This document shows, piece by piece, positions 1 through 6,672 of a stretch of DNA of 13,210 nt. A program made the position numbers and the translations under genes. The stretch is from NCBI GenBank assembly GCA_946615875.1, contig CAMOIK010000043.1, forward strand, positions 1-13,210. Direction: 5' to 3'. This DNA comes from an uncultured Verrucomicrobiota bacterium (GTDB taxonomy: Bacteria; Verrucomicrobiota; Kiritimatiellia; RFP12; UBA1067). The notes under the pieces are model-generated. The model was not told where the DNA came from and ran no database searches. It was given only the letters and a program-made list of their open reading frames with translations. Each line of letters begins with the position of its first letter. The stretch's first letter is position 1.

Positions 1-56
1 GGACAGGCGGCACGCGCAAGTTTTCGCAAAAGCCCGGCCACAGGGCAGAGAAAATG

Positions 57-65
57 TGCTATAAT
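57..65 (+). promoter_or_regulatory. Extended -10 promoter of the thiamine/envelope operon
   Basis: A perfect TATAAT hexamer at 60-65 is preceded by TG and one base (57-59), which makes an extended -10 box. The -35 region expected about 17 bases upstream shows no good match to TTGACA; extended -10 promoters often tolerate this. Transcription would start at about 71-73, exactly at the 5' edge of the riboswitch, which supports the call. The same TGnTATAAT form occurs on the - strand ahead of the FucP-type gene. Confidence 0.72.
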
Positions 66-70
66 ATTCG

Positions 71-155
71 TTCACGGGGTGCTTTGCGGGCATGGTGTCC
101 GCAATGCTGAGAAAATACCCGCAGAACCTGAACCGGGTAATGCCGGCGTAGGAAA
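71..155 (+). ncRNA. TPP riboswitch (THI element)
   Basis: The conserved parts of the thiamine pyrophosphate aptamer appear in order: GGGGTGC (76-82), a P3 extension in which TTGCGG (84-89) pairs with CCGCAA (99-104), GCTGAGA (106-112), TACCC (116-120) pairing with GGGTA (135-139), GAACCTGA (124-131) and the closing GCGTAGG (146-152). The TTC at 71-73 can pair with GAA at 152-154 to close P1. No terminator hairpin with a T run lies between the aptamer and the thi4 start at 170. The purine-rich ribosome site AAAAGG (155-160) begins where P1 ends, so TPP probably blocks translation initiation rather than ending transcription. The genes downstream are thiazole synthase and thiamine phosphate synthase, as expected for this class. 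Confidence 0.96.
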
Positions 156-169
156 AAAGGAAAAAGAAG

Positions 170-961
170 ATGAACGAGAAACCCTCCGTAATGGAAGAGG
201 TGATTTCCGGCGCGATAGTGCGCCGGTATTTCGAGAAGCTGGAAGACCATCTGGCGGTGGACGTGGCCATCGTCGGCGCAGGTCCGAGCGGACTCGTCGC
301 GGCGCGCGACCTGGCGAAAGCCGGGCTGAAGGTGGCCGTGTACGAATCCAAGCTCGCGCCCGGCGGCGGCACGTGGGGCGGCGGGATGCTGTTCAACGAA
401 GTGACCGTCCAGGACGACGCGGCGGAGATACTGCACGAGTTCGGCATCTCCACGCGCCCCTGCGGAGGCGGCTACCACACTGTCGATTCCGTGGAAATGG
501 CATCGGGGCTGATCTTCGGCGCCAGACGCGCAGGCGCGGTGATATTCAACACCGTCAAGGTCGAGGACATCGTGATGCACGACGGCGTGGTCTCCGGCGT
601 CGTGATCAACTGGAACCCGGTCGCCAGGCTGGAGATGCACGTGGATCCAATCGTCGTCACGTCGCGCGCGCTCATCGACGGCACGGGCCACCCCAGCGAA
701 ATCATCAACAAGGCGGTGAACAAAGCCGGAGTGAAGATCGACTCGCCGACGGGCGGCATCCTTGGCGAAAAGCCCATGTGGATGGCGGACGGCGAACGCA
801 CCACGGTCGCAAACACCAAGCGCCTGTATCCGGGACTGTATGCGTCCGGCATGGCCGCCAACAACGTGCAGGGCGGCTTCCGCATGGGGCCGATCTTCGG
901 CGGGATGCTGAAGTCCGGCCGCAAGATAGCGCAGATCGTCCTGCAAGACCTCCAGGGCTGA
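170..961 (+). CDS. thi4: Thi4-family thiazole synthase, His-type (sulfide-dependent)
   Basis: 263 residues, the usual size of archaeal and bacterial Thi4. The family makes the adenylated thiazole precursor of thiamine from NAD, glycine and a sulfur source. Residues 31-60 form a Rossmann dinucleotide-binding fold with GAGPSG at 36-41 and an acidic residue (E59) ending the second strand. PGGGTWGGGMLFN (64-76) and the C-terminal GGFRMGPIFGGMLKSG (235-250) are Thi4 signatures. Yeast and plant suicide enzymes carry the sulfur-donating Cys just before Met-Asp-Pro; here the segment reads EMHVDP, with His157 at that position. His at this site is known from methanogen Thi4 proteins that use free sulfide catalytically, so this enzyme probably turns over many times and suits an anaerobe. 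It starts at ATG 170 after AAAAGG, is headed by a TPP riboswitch, and thiE follows 8 bases later. Bacterial genomes often call this gene thi4 or thiazole biosynthesis protein. Confidence 0.94.
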   Translation: MNEKPSVMEEVISGAIVRRYFEKLEDHLAVDVAIVGAGPSGLVAARDLAKAGLKVAVYESKLAPGGGTWGGGMLFNEVTVQDDAAEILHEFGISTRPCGGGYHTVDSVEMASGLIFGARRAGAVIFNTVKVEDIVMHDGVVSGVVINWNPVARLEMHVDPIVVTSRALIDGTGHPSEIINKAVNKAGVKIDSPTGGILGEKPMWMADGERTTVANTKRLYPGLYASGMAANNVQGGFRMGPIFGGMLKSGRKIAQIVLQDLQG

Positions 962-969
962 GAAAAAAG

Positions 970-1602
970 ATGACCGACTTCGGCTTCTACCTGGTGATGA
1001 CGAACCCGGTCGTCGGCTACGCGGAGTGCGCACGCGCCGCGGTCCGCGCCGGCGTCGGCATCGTCCAGCTTAGGATGAAGCATTCGAAGCGCGAGGAAAT
1101 CGCGGCCGTGGCGCGCGAAGTGCGCGCGGCCACGGCCGGCACCGGCACGCTGTTCATCGTCAACGACGACCCGTCCATAGCCGAAGAGGTGGGCGCCGAC
1201 GGCGTCCACGTGGGGCAGGGCGACATGAGCGTGGGGGAAGTCAGACGCCGCTTCCCCTCTCTTCGCATCGTCGGCCTATCCACCCATTCGCCGGAACAGG
1301 CGGAAGCGGCGATCGCCCTGCGCCCCGACTACATAGGCGTCGGCCCGGTATGGGCGACGCCGACGAAAGACATCCCCGATCCCACGCTCGGGCTGGACAC
1401 CATGGCGCGGATGATACGCTCCGTCCCCTTCCCGGCGGTCGCGATAGGCGGCATAACGGATGGGAAGCGCGCGCGGGCGGTGGTCGAGGCCGGAGCGGGC
1501 AACTTCGCCGTTGTGCGCGCCGTCTGCGCCTCGCCGGACCCGTATTCGGCGATGGTGCGCATCATGGACGCCGCCTGGCCCGGACGGGAGCGGCACGGCT
1601 GA
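970..1602 (+). CDS. thiE: Thiamine phosphate synthase (ThiE)
   Basis: 210 residues, normal for ThiE, a TIM-barrel cytoplasmic enzyme that condenses hydroxymethylpyrimidine diphosphate with thiazole phosphate to give thiamine monophosphate. Family motifs: VQLRMK (32-37), NDD (65-67), GVHVGQGD (78-85), STHS (104-107), the diphosphate-binding GPVWATPTK (125-133) and AIGGI (158-162). D66 and D85 are placed as the Mg-binding acidic residues. The frame stays open upstream through thi4 and the riboswitch, but homology starts at ATG 970 (MTDFGFYLVM), 8 bases after the thi4 stop. The ribosome site is weak, so translation may depend on thi4. It shares the riboswitch-led transcript with thi4 and would use the thiazole made there. 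The pyrimidine genes thiC and thiD are not in this window. Confidence 0.95.
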   Translation: MTDFGFYLVMTNPVVGYAECARAAVRAGVGIVQLRMKHSKREEIAAVAREVRAATAGTGTLFIVNDDPSIAEEVGADGVHVGQGDMSVGEVRRRFPSLRIVGLSTHSPEQAEAAIALRPDYIGVGPVWATPTKDIPDPTLGLDTMARMIRSVPFPAVAIGGITDGKRARAVVEAGAGNFAVVRAVCASPDPYSAMVRIMDAAWPGRERHG

Positions 1603-1632
1603 CGGCAGACAACACGCAATGCGCGGCAAAGC

Positions 1633-2775
1633 ATGAAGACCATCGAGAAATACGTGTTCAAGTCGTTCCTGTCAAGCTTCGTCTTGGCATTCCTCGTGCT
1701 CAGCTTCGTGCTCACCATAGGATTGATGGTGCAGATCGTCTCCTTCATCCTGGACGGCGTGAGCGCGGCGCTCGTCTGCGAGTTCGCGGCCGTCAGCTTC
1801 CCGGAGACGATGCAATGGACGATCCCCCTGGCGCTGCTCGTCTCCAGCGTGCTGGTCTTCTCCAGGCTGTCCGCCGACAGCGAAATCGCGGCTATGCGCG
1901 CATGCGGCGTCAACCTCCTGACGGTGATGAAATGGCCAGTGGCGTTCGCGCTCGCCTGCTCGCTGCTGGGCGCGTGGGTGAACAACGAAATCGTGCCGCG
2001 CGGCCACGAGGTGCGAAGAAGCCTGAAGTCGCGCGTCAGCGTCGATACAGGGCTGGAACTGCTCGAGCCTGGCCTGTGGATAGAAGACTTCCCCAAGGTC
2101 AAGCTCTACTTCGGCGCCAAGGAGGGCAACTGGCTTTACGACCTGGTCGTGATGGACTACTCCGACTCCCGCGTCGATCGCATGATACGCGCATCCAAGG
2201 CGCTCGTCGAGAGCGTCGGCCGCGACATCCACCTCGATCTCTACGGCGTCACGATGGACCCAATCGACGCCGACCACCCAGGCATGGCCAGGGCGGCGCG
2301 CTACCAGCACACGCTGAAGGACGCGCTCGAGGACTCCAAGTACGCCAAGAAGGGAAAAGACCTGCGGTTCTTCGAGTTGGTGCGCAAGATATCGACGATG
2401 CACAAGCTGAACGAACGCGCCGCCGCGTCGGCCGACGCCGACGCCGAAACCACGCGGGAAGATGCGCGCAAGATGAAGCGGAACATGAAGAGGGCGAGGT
2501 CCAAGCTCAAGGTCGAGCTGTCCAAGCGTTTCGTGTTCGCGTCCGCCGCCATCTGTTTCGTGCTGATAGGCATCCCGCTCGGCATCCGCTCGCAGCGCCG
2601 CGAGAGCTCCATCGGCATGGCGATCTCGCTCGCCGTCGCGCTCGGCTACTACATGCTCGTCATCCTAATGATAAGTCTGCAAAAGACGTATCAGATACAT
2701 CCGGAGATACTCATCTGGACGCCTGTGGCCGTCTCGCTGTGCCTCGCGGCGCGCTTCATCGCAAAGAACAGATAG
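1633..2775 (+). CDS. LptF/LptG-family lipopolysaccharide export permease
   Basis: 380 residues with the YjgP/YjgQ (LptF/LptG) layout: three N-terminal membrane segments (about 12-37, 53-77, 96-118), a large periplasmic domain (about 120-295) expected to be a beta-jellyroll, and three C-terminal segments (about 298-318, 325-346, 352-372). SRLSADSEIAAMRACGVN (77-94) after TM2 is the family signature at the coupling helix that contacts the LptB ATPase. In known systems LptF and LptG form the membrane channel that lifts lipopolysaccharide from the inner membrane toward the LptC/LptA bridge. A charged, Ala/Lys/Arg-rich stretch (about 255-298) precedes TM4. Only one paralogue is present, so lptB and the partner permease must lie elsewhere. 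F and G cannot be told apart with confidence, although the N-terminus is LptF-like. It starts 30 bases after thiE and ends before a G-poor spacer. Confidence 0.9.
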   Translation: MKTIEKYVFKSFLSSFVLAFLVLSFVLTIGLMVQIVSFILDGVSAALVCEFAAVSFPETMQWTIPLALLVSSVLVFSRLSADSEIAAMRACGVNLLTVMKWPVAFALACSLLGAWVNNEIVPRGHEVRRSLKSRVSVDTGLELLEPGLWIEDFPKVKLYFGAKEGNWLYDLVVMDYSDSRVDRMIRASKALVESVGRDIHLDLYGVTMDPIDADHPGMARAARYQHTLKDALEDSKYAKKGKDLRFFELVRKISTMHKLNERAAASADADAETTREDARKMKRNMKRARSKLKVELSKRFVFASAAICFVLIGIPLGIRSQRRESSIGMAISLAVALGYYMLVILMISLQKTYQIHPEILIWTPVAVSLCLAARFIAKNR

Positions 2776-2853
2776 CCGTCCCGCCCCACTTCCCGCCCTC
2801 CCGCCCTTCACACACACTCCCCTTTCCAAACCATCCCACCATTCTCAAACCTC
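2776..2853 (+). other. C/T-rich, almost G-free spacer before lpxA
   Basis: This 78-base stretch has only four G residues and consists mainly of C runs broken by T and A. It shares CCCCACTTCC (from 2784) with the spacer ahead of miaB (from 7345). RNA that is C-rich, G-poor and unstructured resembles a Rho loading (rut) site, so it could be a Rho-dependent termination point or a regulated break between the LptF/G-type gene and lpxA. No promoter was recognised in it. The lpxA ribosome site AAAGGAG (2855-2861) follows directly. Confidence 0.5.
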
Positions 2854-2865
2854 GAAAGGAGCATC

Positions 2866-3645
2866 ATGGCAAAGATACATCCAACGGCAATAGTCGAAGA
2901 CGGCGCGGTCCTCGGCGAGGACGTGAGCGTCGCGGCGTACGCCCACGTCGGCCCGTTCGCCAGGATCGGCAGCGGCACCGCCATCGGACAGGGCGCGATC
3001 ATAGACGGCCACACGACGATCGGCGAGAAGTGCCAGATATTCCCGTATGCGCTCATCGGCATGAAGACGCAAGACCTGAAATACCAGGAGGGGTCGATCA
3101 GCCACGTGGCGATAGGCGACCGCACGGTCATCCGGGAATTCGCAACCGTCCACCTCGGCACTAAGGACGGCGAAAAGACGATCATCGGCAGCGACTGCCT
3201 CTTCATGGCATACTGCCATGCCGCGCACGGCGTCATTCTCGGCGACCACGTGATCTGCTCGAACGGCGTGCAACTCGCCGGCGACGTCCACCTCCAGGAC
3301 TACGCGATAGTGGGGGGATGCTGCGCCGCCCACCAGTTCGTGACCGTCGGCCAGCACTCCATGACGGGCGGCATGGTGAAGATCCGCCAGGACTCGCCGC
3401 CCTATATGCTCATCGACGAGGAGGCCGGCGACCAGAAGGTGATAGGCGTCAACATAGTCGGCCTCACGCGGCGCGGCTTCAAGAAGGAAGTCATCCAGGC
3501 CTTGAAGGAGGCGCACCGCTTCATCTACCGCAGCGGCCTCAACCGCACACAGGCGCTCGACCGCGTTGAGCACGACATAGAACAGTTCCCCGAAGTCGTC
3601 AGCCTCATAGACTTCTATCGCCACTCCACCCGCGGGGTTTGCTGA
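2866..3645 (+). CDS. lpxA: Acyl-ACP--UDP-N-acetylglucosamine O-acyltransferase (LpxA)
   Basis: 259 residues, the normal LpxA length. It catalyses the first step of lipid A synthesis, 3-O-acylation of UDP-GlcNAc, as a cytoplasmic trimer. The N-terminal ~190 residues are a left-handed beta-helix of hexapeptide repeats, and a C-terminal helical domain begins near 200. H118 and H121 in CHAAHG match E. coli His122 and the catalytic base His125. IGMKTQDLKY (64-73) and GVNIVGLTRRGF (194-205) are LpxA-specific and separate it from LpxD and other hexapeptide transferases. The start is firm: AAAGGAG ends 4 bases before ATG 2866. murF begins 2 bases after its stop. The usual neighbours lpxC, fabZ, lpxD and lpxB are absent; an LPS export permease gene lies upstream instead. 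The acyl chain length used cannot be read safely from sequence alone. Confidence 0.96.
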   Translation: MAKIHPTAIVEDGAVLGEDVSVAAYAHVGPFARIGSGTAIGQGAIIDGHTTIGEKCQIFPYALIGMKTQDLKYQEGSISHVAIGDRTVIREFATVHLGTKDGEKTIIGSDCLFMAYCHAAHGVILGDHVICSNGVQLAGDVHLQDYAIVGGCCAAHQFVTVGQHSMTGGMVKIRQDSPPYMLIDEEAGDQKVIGVNIVGLTRRGFKKEVIQALKEAHRFIYRSGLNRTQALDRVEHDIEQFPEVVSLIDFYRHSTRGVC

Positions 3646-3647
3646 GG

Positions 3648-4763
3648 ATGACGGCGACTTTCGACTCCCGGGAAATCAAGCCCGGCATGACGTTCGTCGC
3701 GCTCAAGGGCGAAAAAGCGGACGGACGCGATTTCATCCCGCAGGCGCTGGCGAACGGCGCGGCCAGGATCATCGACGGCTACGACGAACTGGACCGCGCC
3801 GCCAAGGAGAGGCGCGCCGCCCTCCGCGCCACCGTCATAGGCGTCACGGGCTCCGCCGGCAAGACCACCACCAAGGAGCTCCTGAAGGCGTTCTTCTCCC
3901 GCCTTGGCAAGACTCACGCCACGCAGGGCAACTTCAACAACCACATCGGTCTGCCGCTCACCATCCTCAACTGCCCGGACGACGCGGACTTCCTTGTCCT
4001 GGAGATGGGCTCCAACCACCCCGGCGAGATCGCCCACCTGTGCGAAATCGCGCGCCCCGACGTGGGCGTCGTGACGAACGTGGGGACGGCGCACATCGAG
4101 TTCTTCGGCTCTCGCGAAGGCATCGCCCGCGAAAAAGGGACGCTCCTCGGCGCGGCCAGGAAGTTCGGCCTGGTCTCGCGCGAATGCTTCGGGCTTGACC
4201 TCATGCCGAAAGAACGGCGCATCGAGGTGAATCCCCGCGACGAGGAAATAGCCGCCGCCGTGGCGGCTGTCCTGCCCGGCGACCACAATCTCTCAAACGC
4301 CTCGCTCGCTTTCGCCGCCGCGCGGAGATTCGGGCTTGACGCCGCCGGGGCGGCAGAAGCCCTCGAAGGCTTTGCCCTGCCGGGCGCAAGGTGGCGCAGA
4401 TCGTCGCTCGGCGGAGTGACGTGCATCGACGACTCGTACAACGCAAACCCGGATTCCATGATCGCAGCGCTGAATGCGTTTGCCCGCGAGCCTTGCGATG
4501 GTCGGCGAATCGCCTGTCTCGGCGATATGCTGGAACTCGGCCCGGAATCCGGTGAATACCACGCGGCGGTGTTCCGCCACGCGAAATCGCTGGGACTCTT
4601 TACGGTCGCCGTTGGGCCGCTGTCGTCCTCATGCCCGTCCGACCGCCGTTTCCCGGACGCGGAAGCGCTCAAACGCGCCATCCGCGAACTTGCCCGCCCT
4701 GGAGACGTCATCCTGCTGAAGGCGTCGCACGGCATGAACCTGTCCAAGGTCGCGGAGCCGTGA
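3648..4763 (+). CDS. murF: Compact UDP-MurNAc-tripeptide--D-Ala-D-Ala ligase (MurF)
   Basis: 371 residues from ATG 3648, short beside the ~450 usual for MurF. It uses ATP to add D-Ala-D-Ala to the UDP-MurNAc tripeptide in the cytoplasm. Seen: DSREIKPG (6-13) of the N-terminal substrate domain, the P-loop GVTGSAGKTTTKE (65-77), QGNFNNHIGLPLT (93-105), EMGSNHPGEI (119-128), NVGTAHIEFFGS (144-155), DDSYNANPDSM (261-271) and GDMLELG (292-298). The shortening falls in two places. The first ~20-25 residues before the DSR motif are missing, and the segment after IAREKG (159-164) is clearly shorter than in typical MurF before homology resumes at GDHNLSNASLA (211-221). All expected nucleotide and substrate motifs remain, so it is probably active. 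A TTG at 3639 would add three residues. Its stop overlaps the next start (GTGA). Confidence 0.91.
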   Translation: MTATFDSREIKPGMTFVALKGEKADGRDFIPQALANGAARIIDGYDELDRAAKERRAALRATVIGVTGSAGKTTTKELLKAFFSRLGKTHATQGNFNNHIGLPLTILNCPDDADFLVLEMGSNHPGEIAHLCEIARPDVGVVTNVGTAHIEFFGSREGIAREKGTLLGAARKFGLVSRECFGLDLMPKERRIEVNPRDEEIAAAVAAVLPGDHNLSNASLAFAAARRFGLDAAGAAEALEGFALPGARWRRSSLGGVTCIDDSYNANPDSMIAALNAFAREPCDGRRIACLGDMLELGPESGEYHAAVFRHAKSLGLFTVAVGPLSSSCPSDRRFPDAEALKRAIRELARPGDVILLKASHGMNLSKVAEP

Positions 4764-6103
4764 GGGAAAGGCTCGGGTCGAGATTCGGCTTCCTGATGCT
4801 GGCGGCTGGATGCGCCGTCGGCCTCGGCAACGTGTGGCGTTTCCCGTTTGTCGTGGGGCAGAACGGCGGAGCCGCTTTCGTCGCGGTCTATCTGGCGTTC
4901 CTCGCCATACTGGGCTTCCCGCTGCTCGTGGCGGAGCTGGCCGTCGGACGCGGCGCAAAGGCGGGGATATCAGCCGCGCTGCCGAAACTCGCCAGGCGCG
5001 GCAGCGGCTTCTGGCGAGTGGCGGCGCGCGTGATCTTCGCAGGCAACTTCGTGCTGATGATCTACTACACCGACGTCGCTGGCTGGCTGGTCCGCTACGC
5101 CTGCGACTACCTCGGAGGCGGCGTGGCCGCAGGCGACGGCGGCTTCGCGGCGCGTTTCGCGGCAGTCAGGGCGGATGGCACGGGGTGCGCGGCCTACATG
5201 GCCGGCGTGGTGGCGGCCTCCACGCTCGTCTGCCTGATTGGCGTAGTGAAAGGCGTCGAGCGCGTAACCAAGTTCCTGATGGTCTCGCTCCTCGCGTTGC
5301 TGGGCATACTGGCGGCGAAGGCGCTATCGCTGCCCGGCGCCGCCGAGGGCGTGAGGTTCTATCTCCAGCCGGACTGGGCCAAGTTCATGGAGCATCCGTG
5401 GCGGGCGACAATGGCGGCGATGGGGCAGGCCTTCTTCACGCTTTCCCTGGGCGTCGGATGCATGACTATCTTCGGCAGCTATATCGAACGGCGCCATTCG
5501 CTCGTCAAAGAGGCGGCGCTCATCATTGCGATAGATACCGTCGTCGCCGTCCTTTCGGGACTGGTAATCTTCCCGGCCTGCACGTCATACGGCATAGAGC
5601 CGTCAAGCGGCCCAGGCCTCATCTTCATCGCTCTTCCCGAAGTCTTCGCCCGCATGGCCGGCGGCGCGTTCTGGGGCTTCTGCTTCTTCCTGTTCCTCGC
5701 GTTCGCGGCTTTCACAACAATCATCGCCGTCTTCGAGTGCCTCATCGGCGGAATTTGCGACGAGACCGCCCGCCTGGTGCGCGGCGGAACGCCGCAGTCC
5801 ACGAGGCGCACGGTGTCTGTCGCGGTGGGACTGGCCGTGGCGGCGGCGTCCATGCCGTGCGTAATATGGGAAGAAGTGCTGGGCTGGGAGGACTTCGCCG
5901 TATCGCAGCTTTGGCTTCCACTTGGCGCGCTGGTGCAGTGCGTGTTCGTGGCATGGGGCGTCGGCTGGGGATGGCGACGCTTCCAGGCGGAGGCTAGCTG
6001 GGGCGAGGGCCCCATCCTGCCGACATGGGCTCGGCCGCACGTGCGATACGCGATCCCCCTTCTCATACTGGCGGTCATCATCGTGGGGCTGACGGCGCAA
6101 TGA
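4760..6103 (+). CDS. Neurotransmitter:sodium symporter (NSS) family transporter
   Basis: 447 residues from GTG 4760, with about 11 membrane segments, typical of prokaryotic NSS proteins such as TnaT and MhsT. These take up amino acids with Na+ across the inner membrane using the LeuT fold. TM1 carries the broken-helix signature GLGNVWRFPF (21-30), with N24 matching the LeuT sodium ligand N27. TM6 has FFTLSLGVG, retaining the Na1 threonine, and TM8 has FAAFTTII, retaining the Ala and Thr/Ser positions of the Na2 site. The ion sites therefore look intact. The substrate cannot be named; hydrophobic or aromatic amino acids are the usual guess. The frame is open upstream, but the protein family begins at GTG 4760, which overlaps the murF stop. 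Its stop in turn overlaps the ruvC ATG, so expression is probably coupled to these housekeeping genes. Confidence 0.93.
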   Translation: MRERLGSRFGFLMLAAGCAVGLGNVWRFPFVVGQNGGAAFVAVYLAFLAILGFPLLVAELAVGRGAKAGISAALPKLARRGSGFWRVAARVIFAGNFVLMIYYTDVAGWLVRYACDYLGGGVAAGDGGFAARFAAVRADGTGCAAYMAGVVAASTLVCLIGVVKGVERVTKFLMVSLLALLGILAAKALSLPGAAEGVRFYLQPDWAKFMEHPWRATMAAMGQAFFTLSLGVGCMTIFGSYIERRHSLVKEAALIIAIDTVVAVLSGLVIFPACTSYGIEPSSGPGLIFIALPEVFARMAGGAFWGFCFFLFLAFAAFTTIIAVFECLIGGICDETARLVRGGTPQSTRRTVSVAVGLAVAAASMPCVIWEEVLGWEDFAVSQLWLPLGALVQCVFVAWGVGWGWRRFQAEASWGEGPILPTWARPHVRYAIPLLILAVIIVGLTAQ

Positions 6104-6657
6104 TCGTCCTTGGCATAGATACATCGCTGCGCTCGACTGGTTTCGGCATCCTTGAGACGGAAGGATCGCGCCTTCGGACCCTCGACTACGGCAATATCCC
6201 AAACAGGCGCGACCTCCCCGTTTCAGAGTGTCTTGCCAACATCCATGCGAAGATATCCGCGCTCATAGAACGCTGGCAGCCTGACGAGGTGAGCATAGAG
6301 AAGGTCATATACGGCAAGAACGCCAACACGATGCTGGTGCTTGGCGAAGCGAGGGGGGCGGTGATCGTCGCGGCCGCGAATGCTTCCCGCCCCATCTGCG
6401 AATACGAGCCGCGTCGCGTCAAGATGGCGGTGTGCGGCAACGGCATGGCCGAGAAGGAGCAGGTACAACGCATGGTCAAAACCCTCCTCTCGCTCCAGTC
6501 GCTTCCGCAGAACGACGCCGCCGACGCACTCGCCCTCGCCATATGCCATGTCCACAATCGCGGCACGGGGTTCGCGGCAAGGGGCATGGGCCTCAACATT
6601 CGCGCTTCGTGGGGCAAAGGCCCCCTGCCGGGCGCAAGGAGCGACAACCGCGTATAG
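6100..6657 (+). CDS. ruvC: Crossover junction endodeoxyribonuclease RuvC
   Basis: 185 residues, slightly longer than the usual 160-175 because of a basic/Gly-rich C-terminal tail (about 155-185). RuvC is a dimeric, RNase H-fold resolvase that nicks Holliday junctions during recombinational repair, working with the RuvAB motor. All four catalytic acidic residues are present: D7 in GIDTSL, E67 in SIEKVIYGKN, and D139 and D142 in NDAADALALAICH, matching E. coli D7, E66, D138 and D141. YEPRRVKMAVCGNGMAEKEQV in 102-122 is the conserved DNA-binding region. The ATG at 6100 shares an ATGA overlap with the symporter stop, and the reading frame upstream of it is not RuvC-like. ruvA and ruvB are not adjacent. 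thiN follows after 15 bases. Confidence 0.95.
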   Translation: MIVLGIDTSLRSTGFGILETEGSRLRTLDYGNIPNRRDLPVSECLANIHAKISALIERWQPDEVSIEKVIYGKNANTMLVLGEARGAVIVAAANASRPICEYEPRRVKMAVCGNGMAEKEQVQRMVKTLLSLQSLPQNDAADALALAICHVHNRGTGFAARGMGLNIRASWGKGPLPGARSDNRV

Positions 6658-6672
6658 CACAAGGCGCGAACA

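Noticed and set aside
20..33. TTTTCGCAAAA hairpin near the left edge as a terminator
   Set aside because: The stem is short and A/T-rich with no T tract after it.
79..969. An open frame that would extend thiE upstream through thi4 and the riboswitch
   Set aside because: It overlaps the riboswitch and the well-supported thi4 frame, the peptide is Arg/Gly-rich with no homology, and ThiE similarity begins at ATG 970.
59..1033. Long - strand open frames opposite thi4, lptF/G, lpxA, the SNF2 gene and others
   Set aside because: All are antisense shadows of genes with recognised motifs; none shows a family motif or a ribosome site.
1350..3164. A 604-codon + strand frame across the LptF/G-type gene and lpxA
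   Set aside because: It is Arg/Ala/Pro-rich shadow coding caused by high GC, and two clear genes occupy other frames.
3639..3647. TTG 3639 as the murF start
   Set aside because: ATG 3648 is a better codon 2 bases after the lpxA stop, and the extra three residues do not restore the missing N-terminus.
4631..4759. N-terminal extension of the symporter into murF
   Set aside because: The added residues are Pro/Arg-rich and unlike NSS N-termini; GTG 4760 sits at the right distance from TM1.
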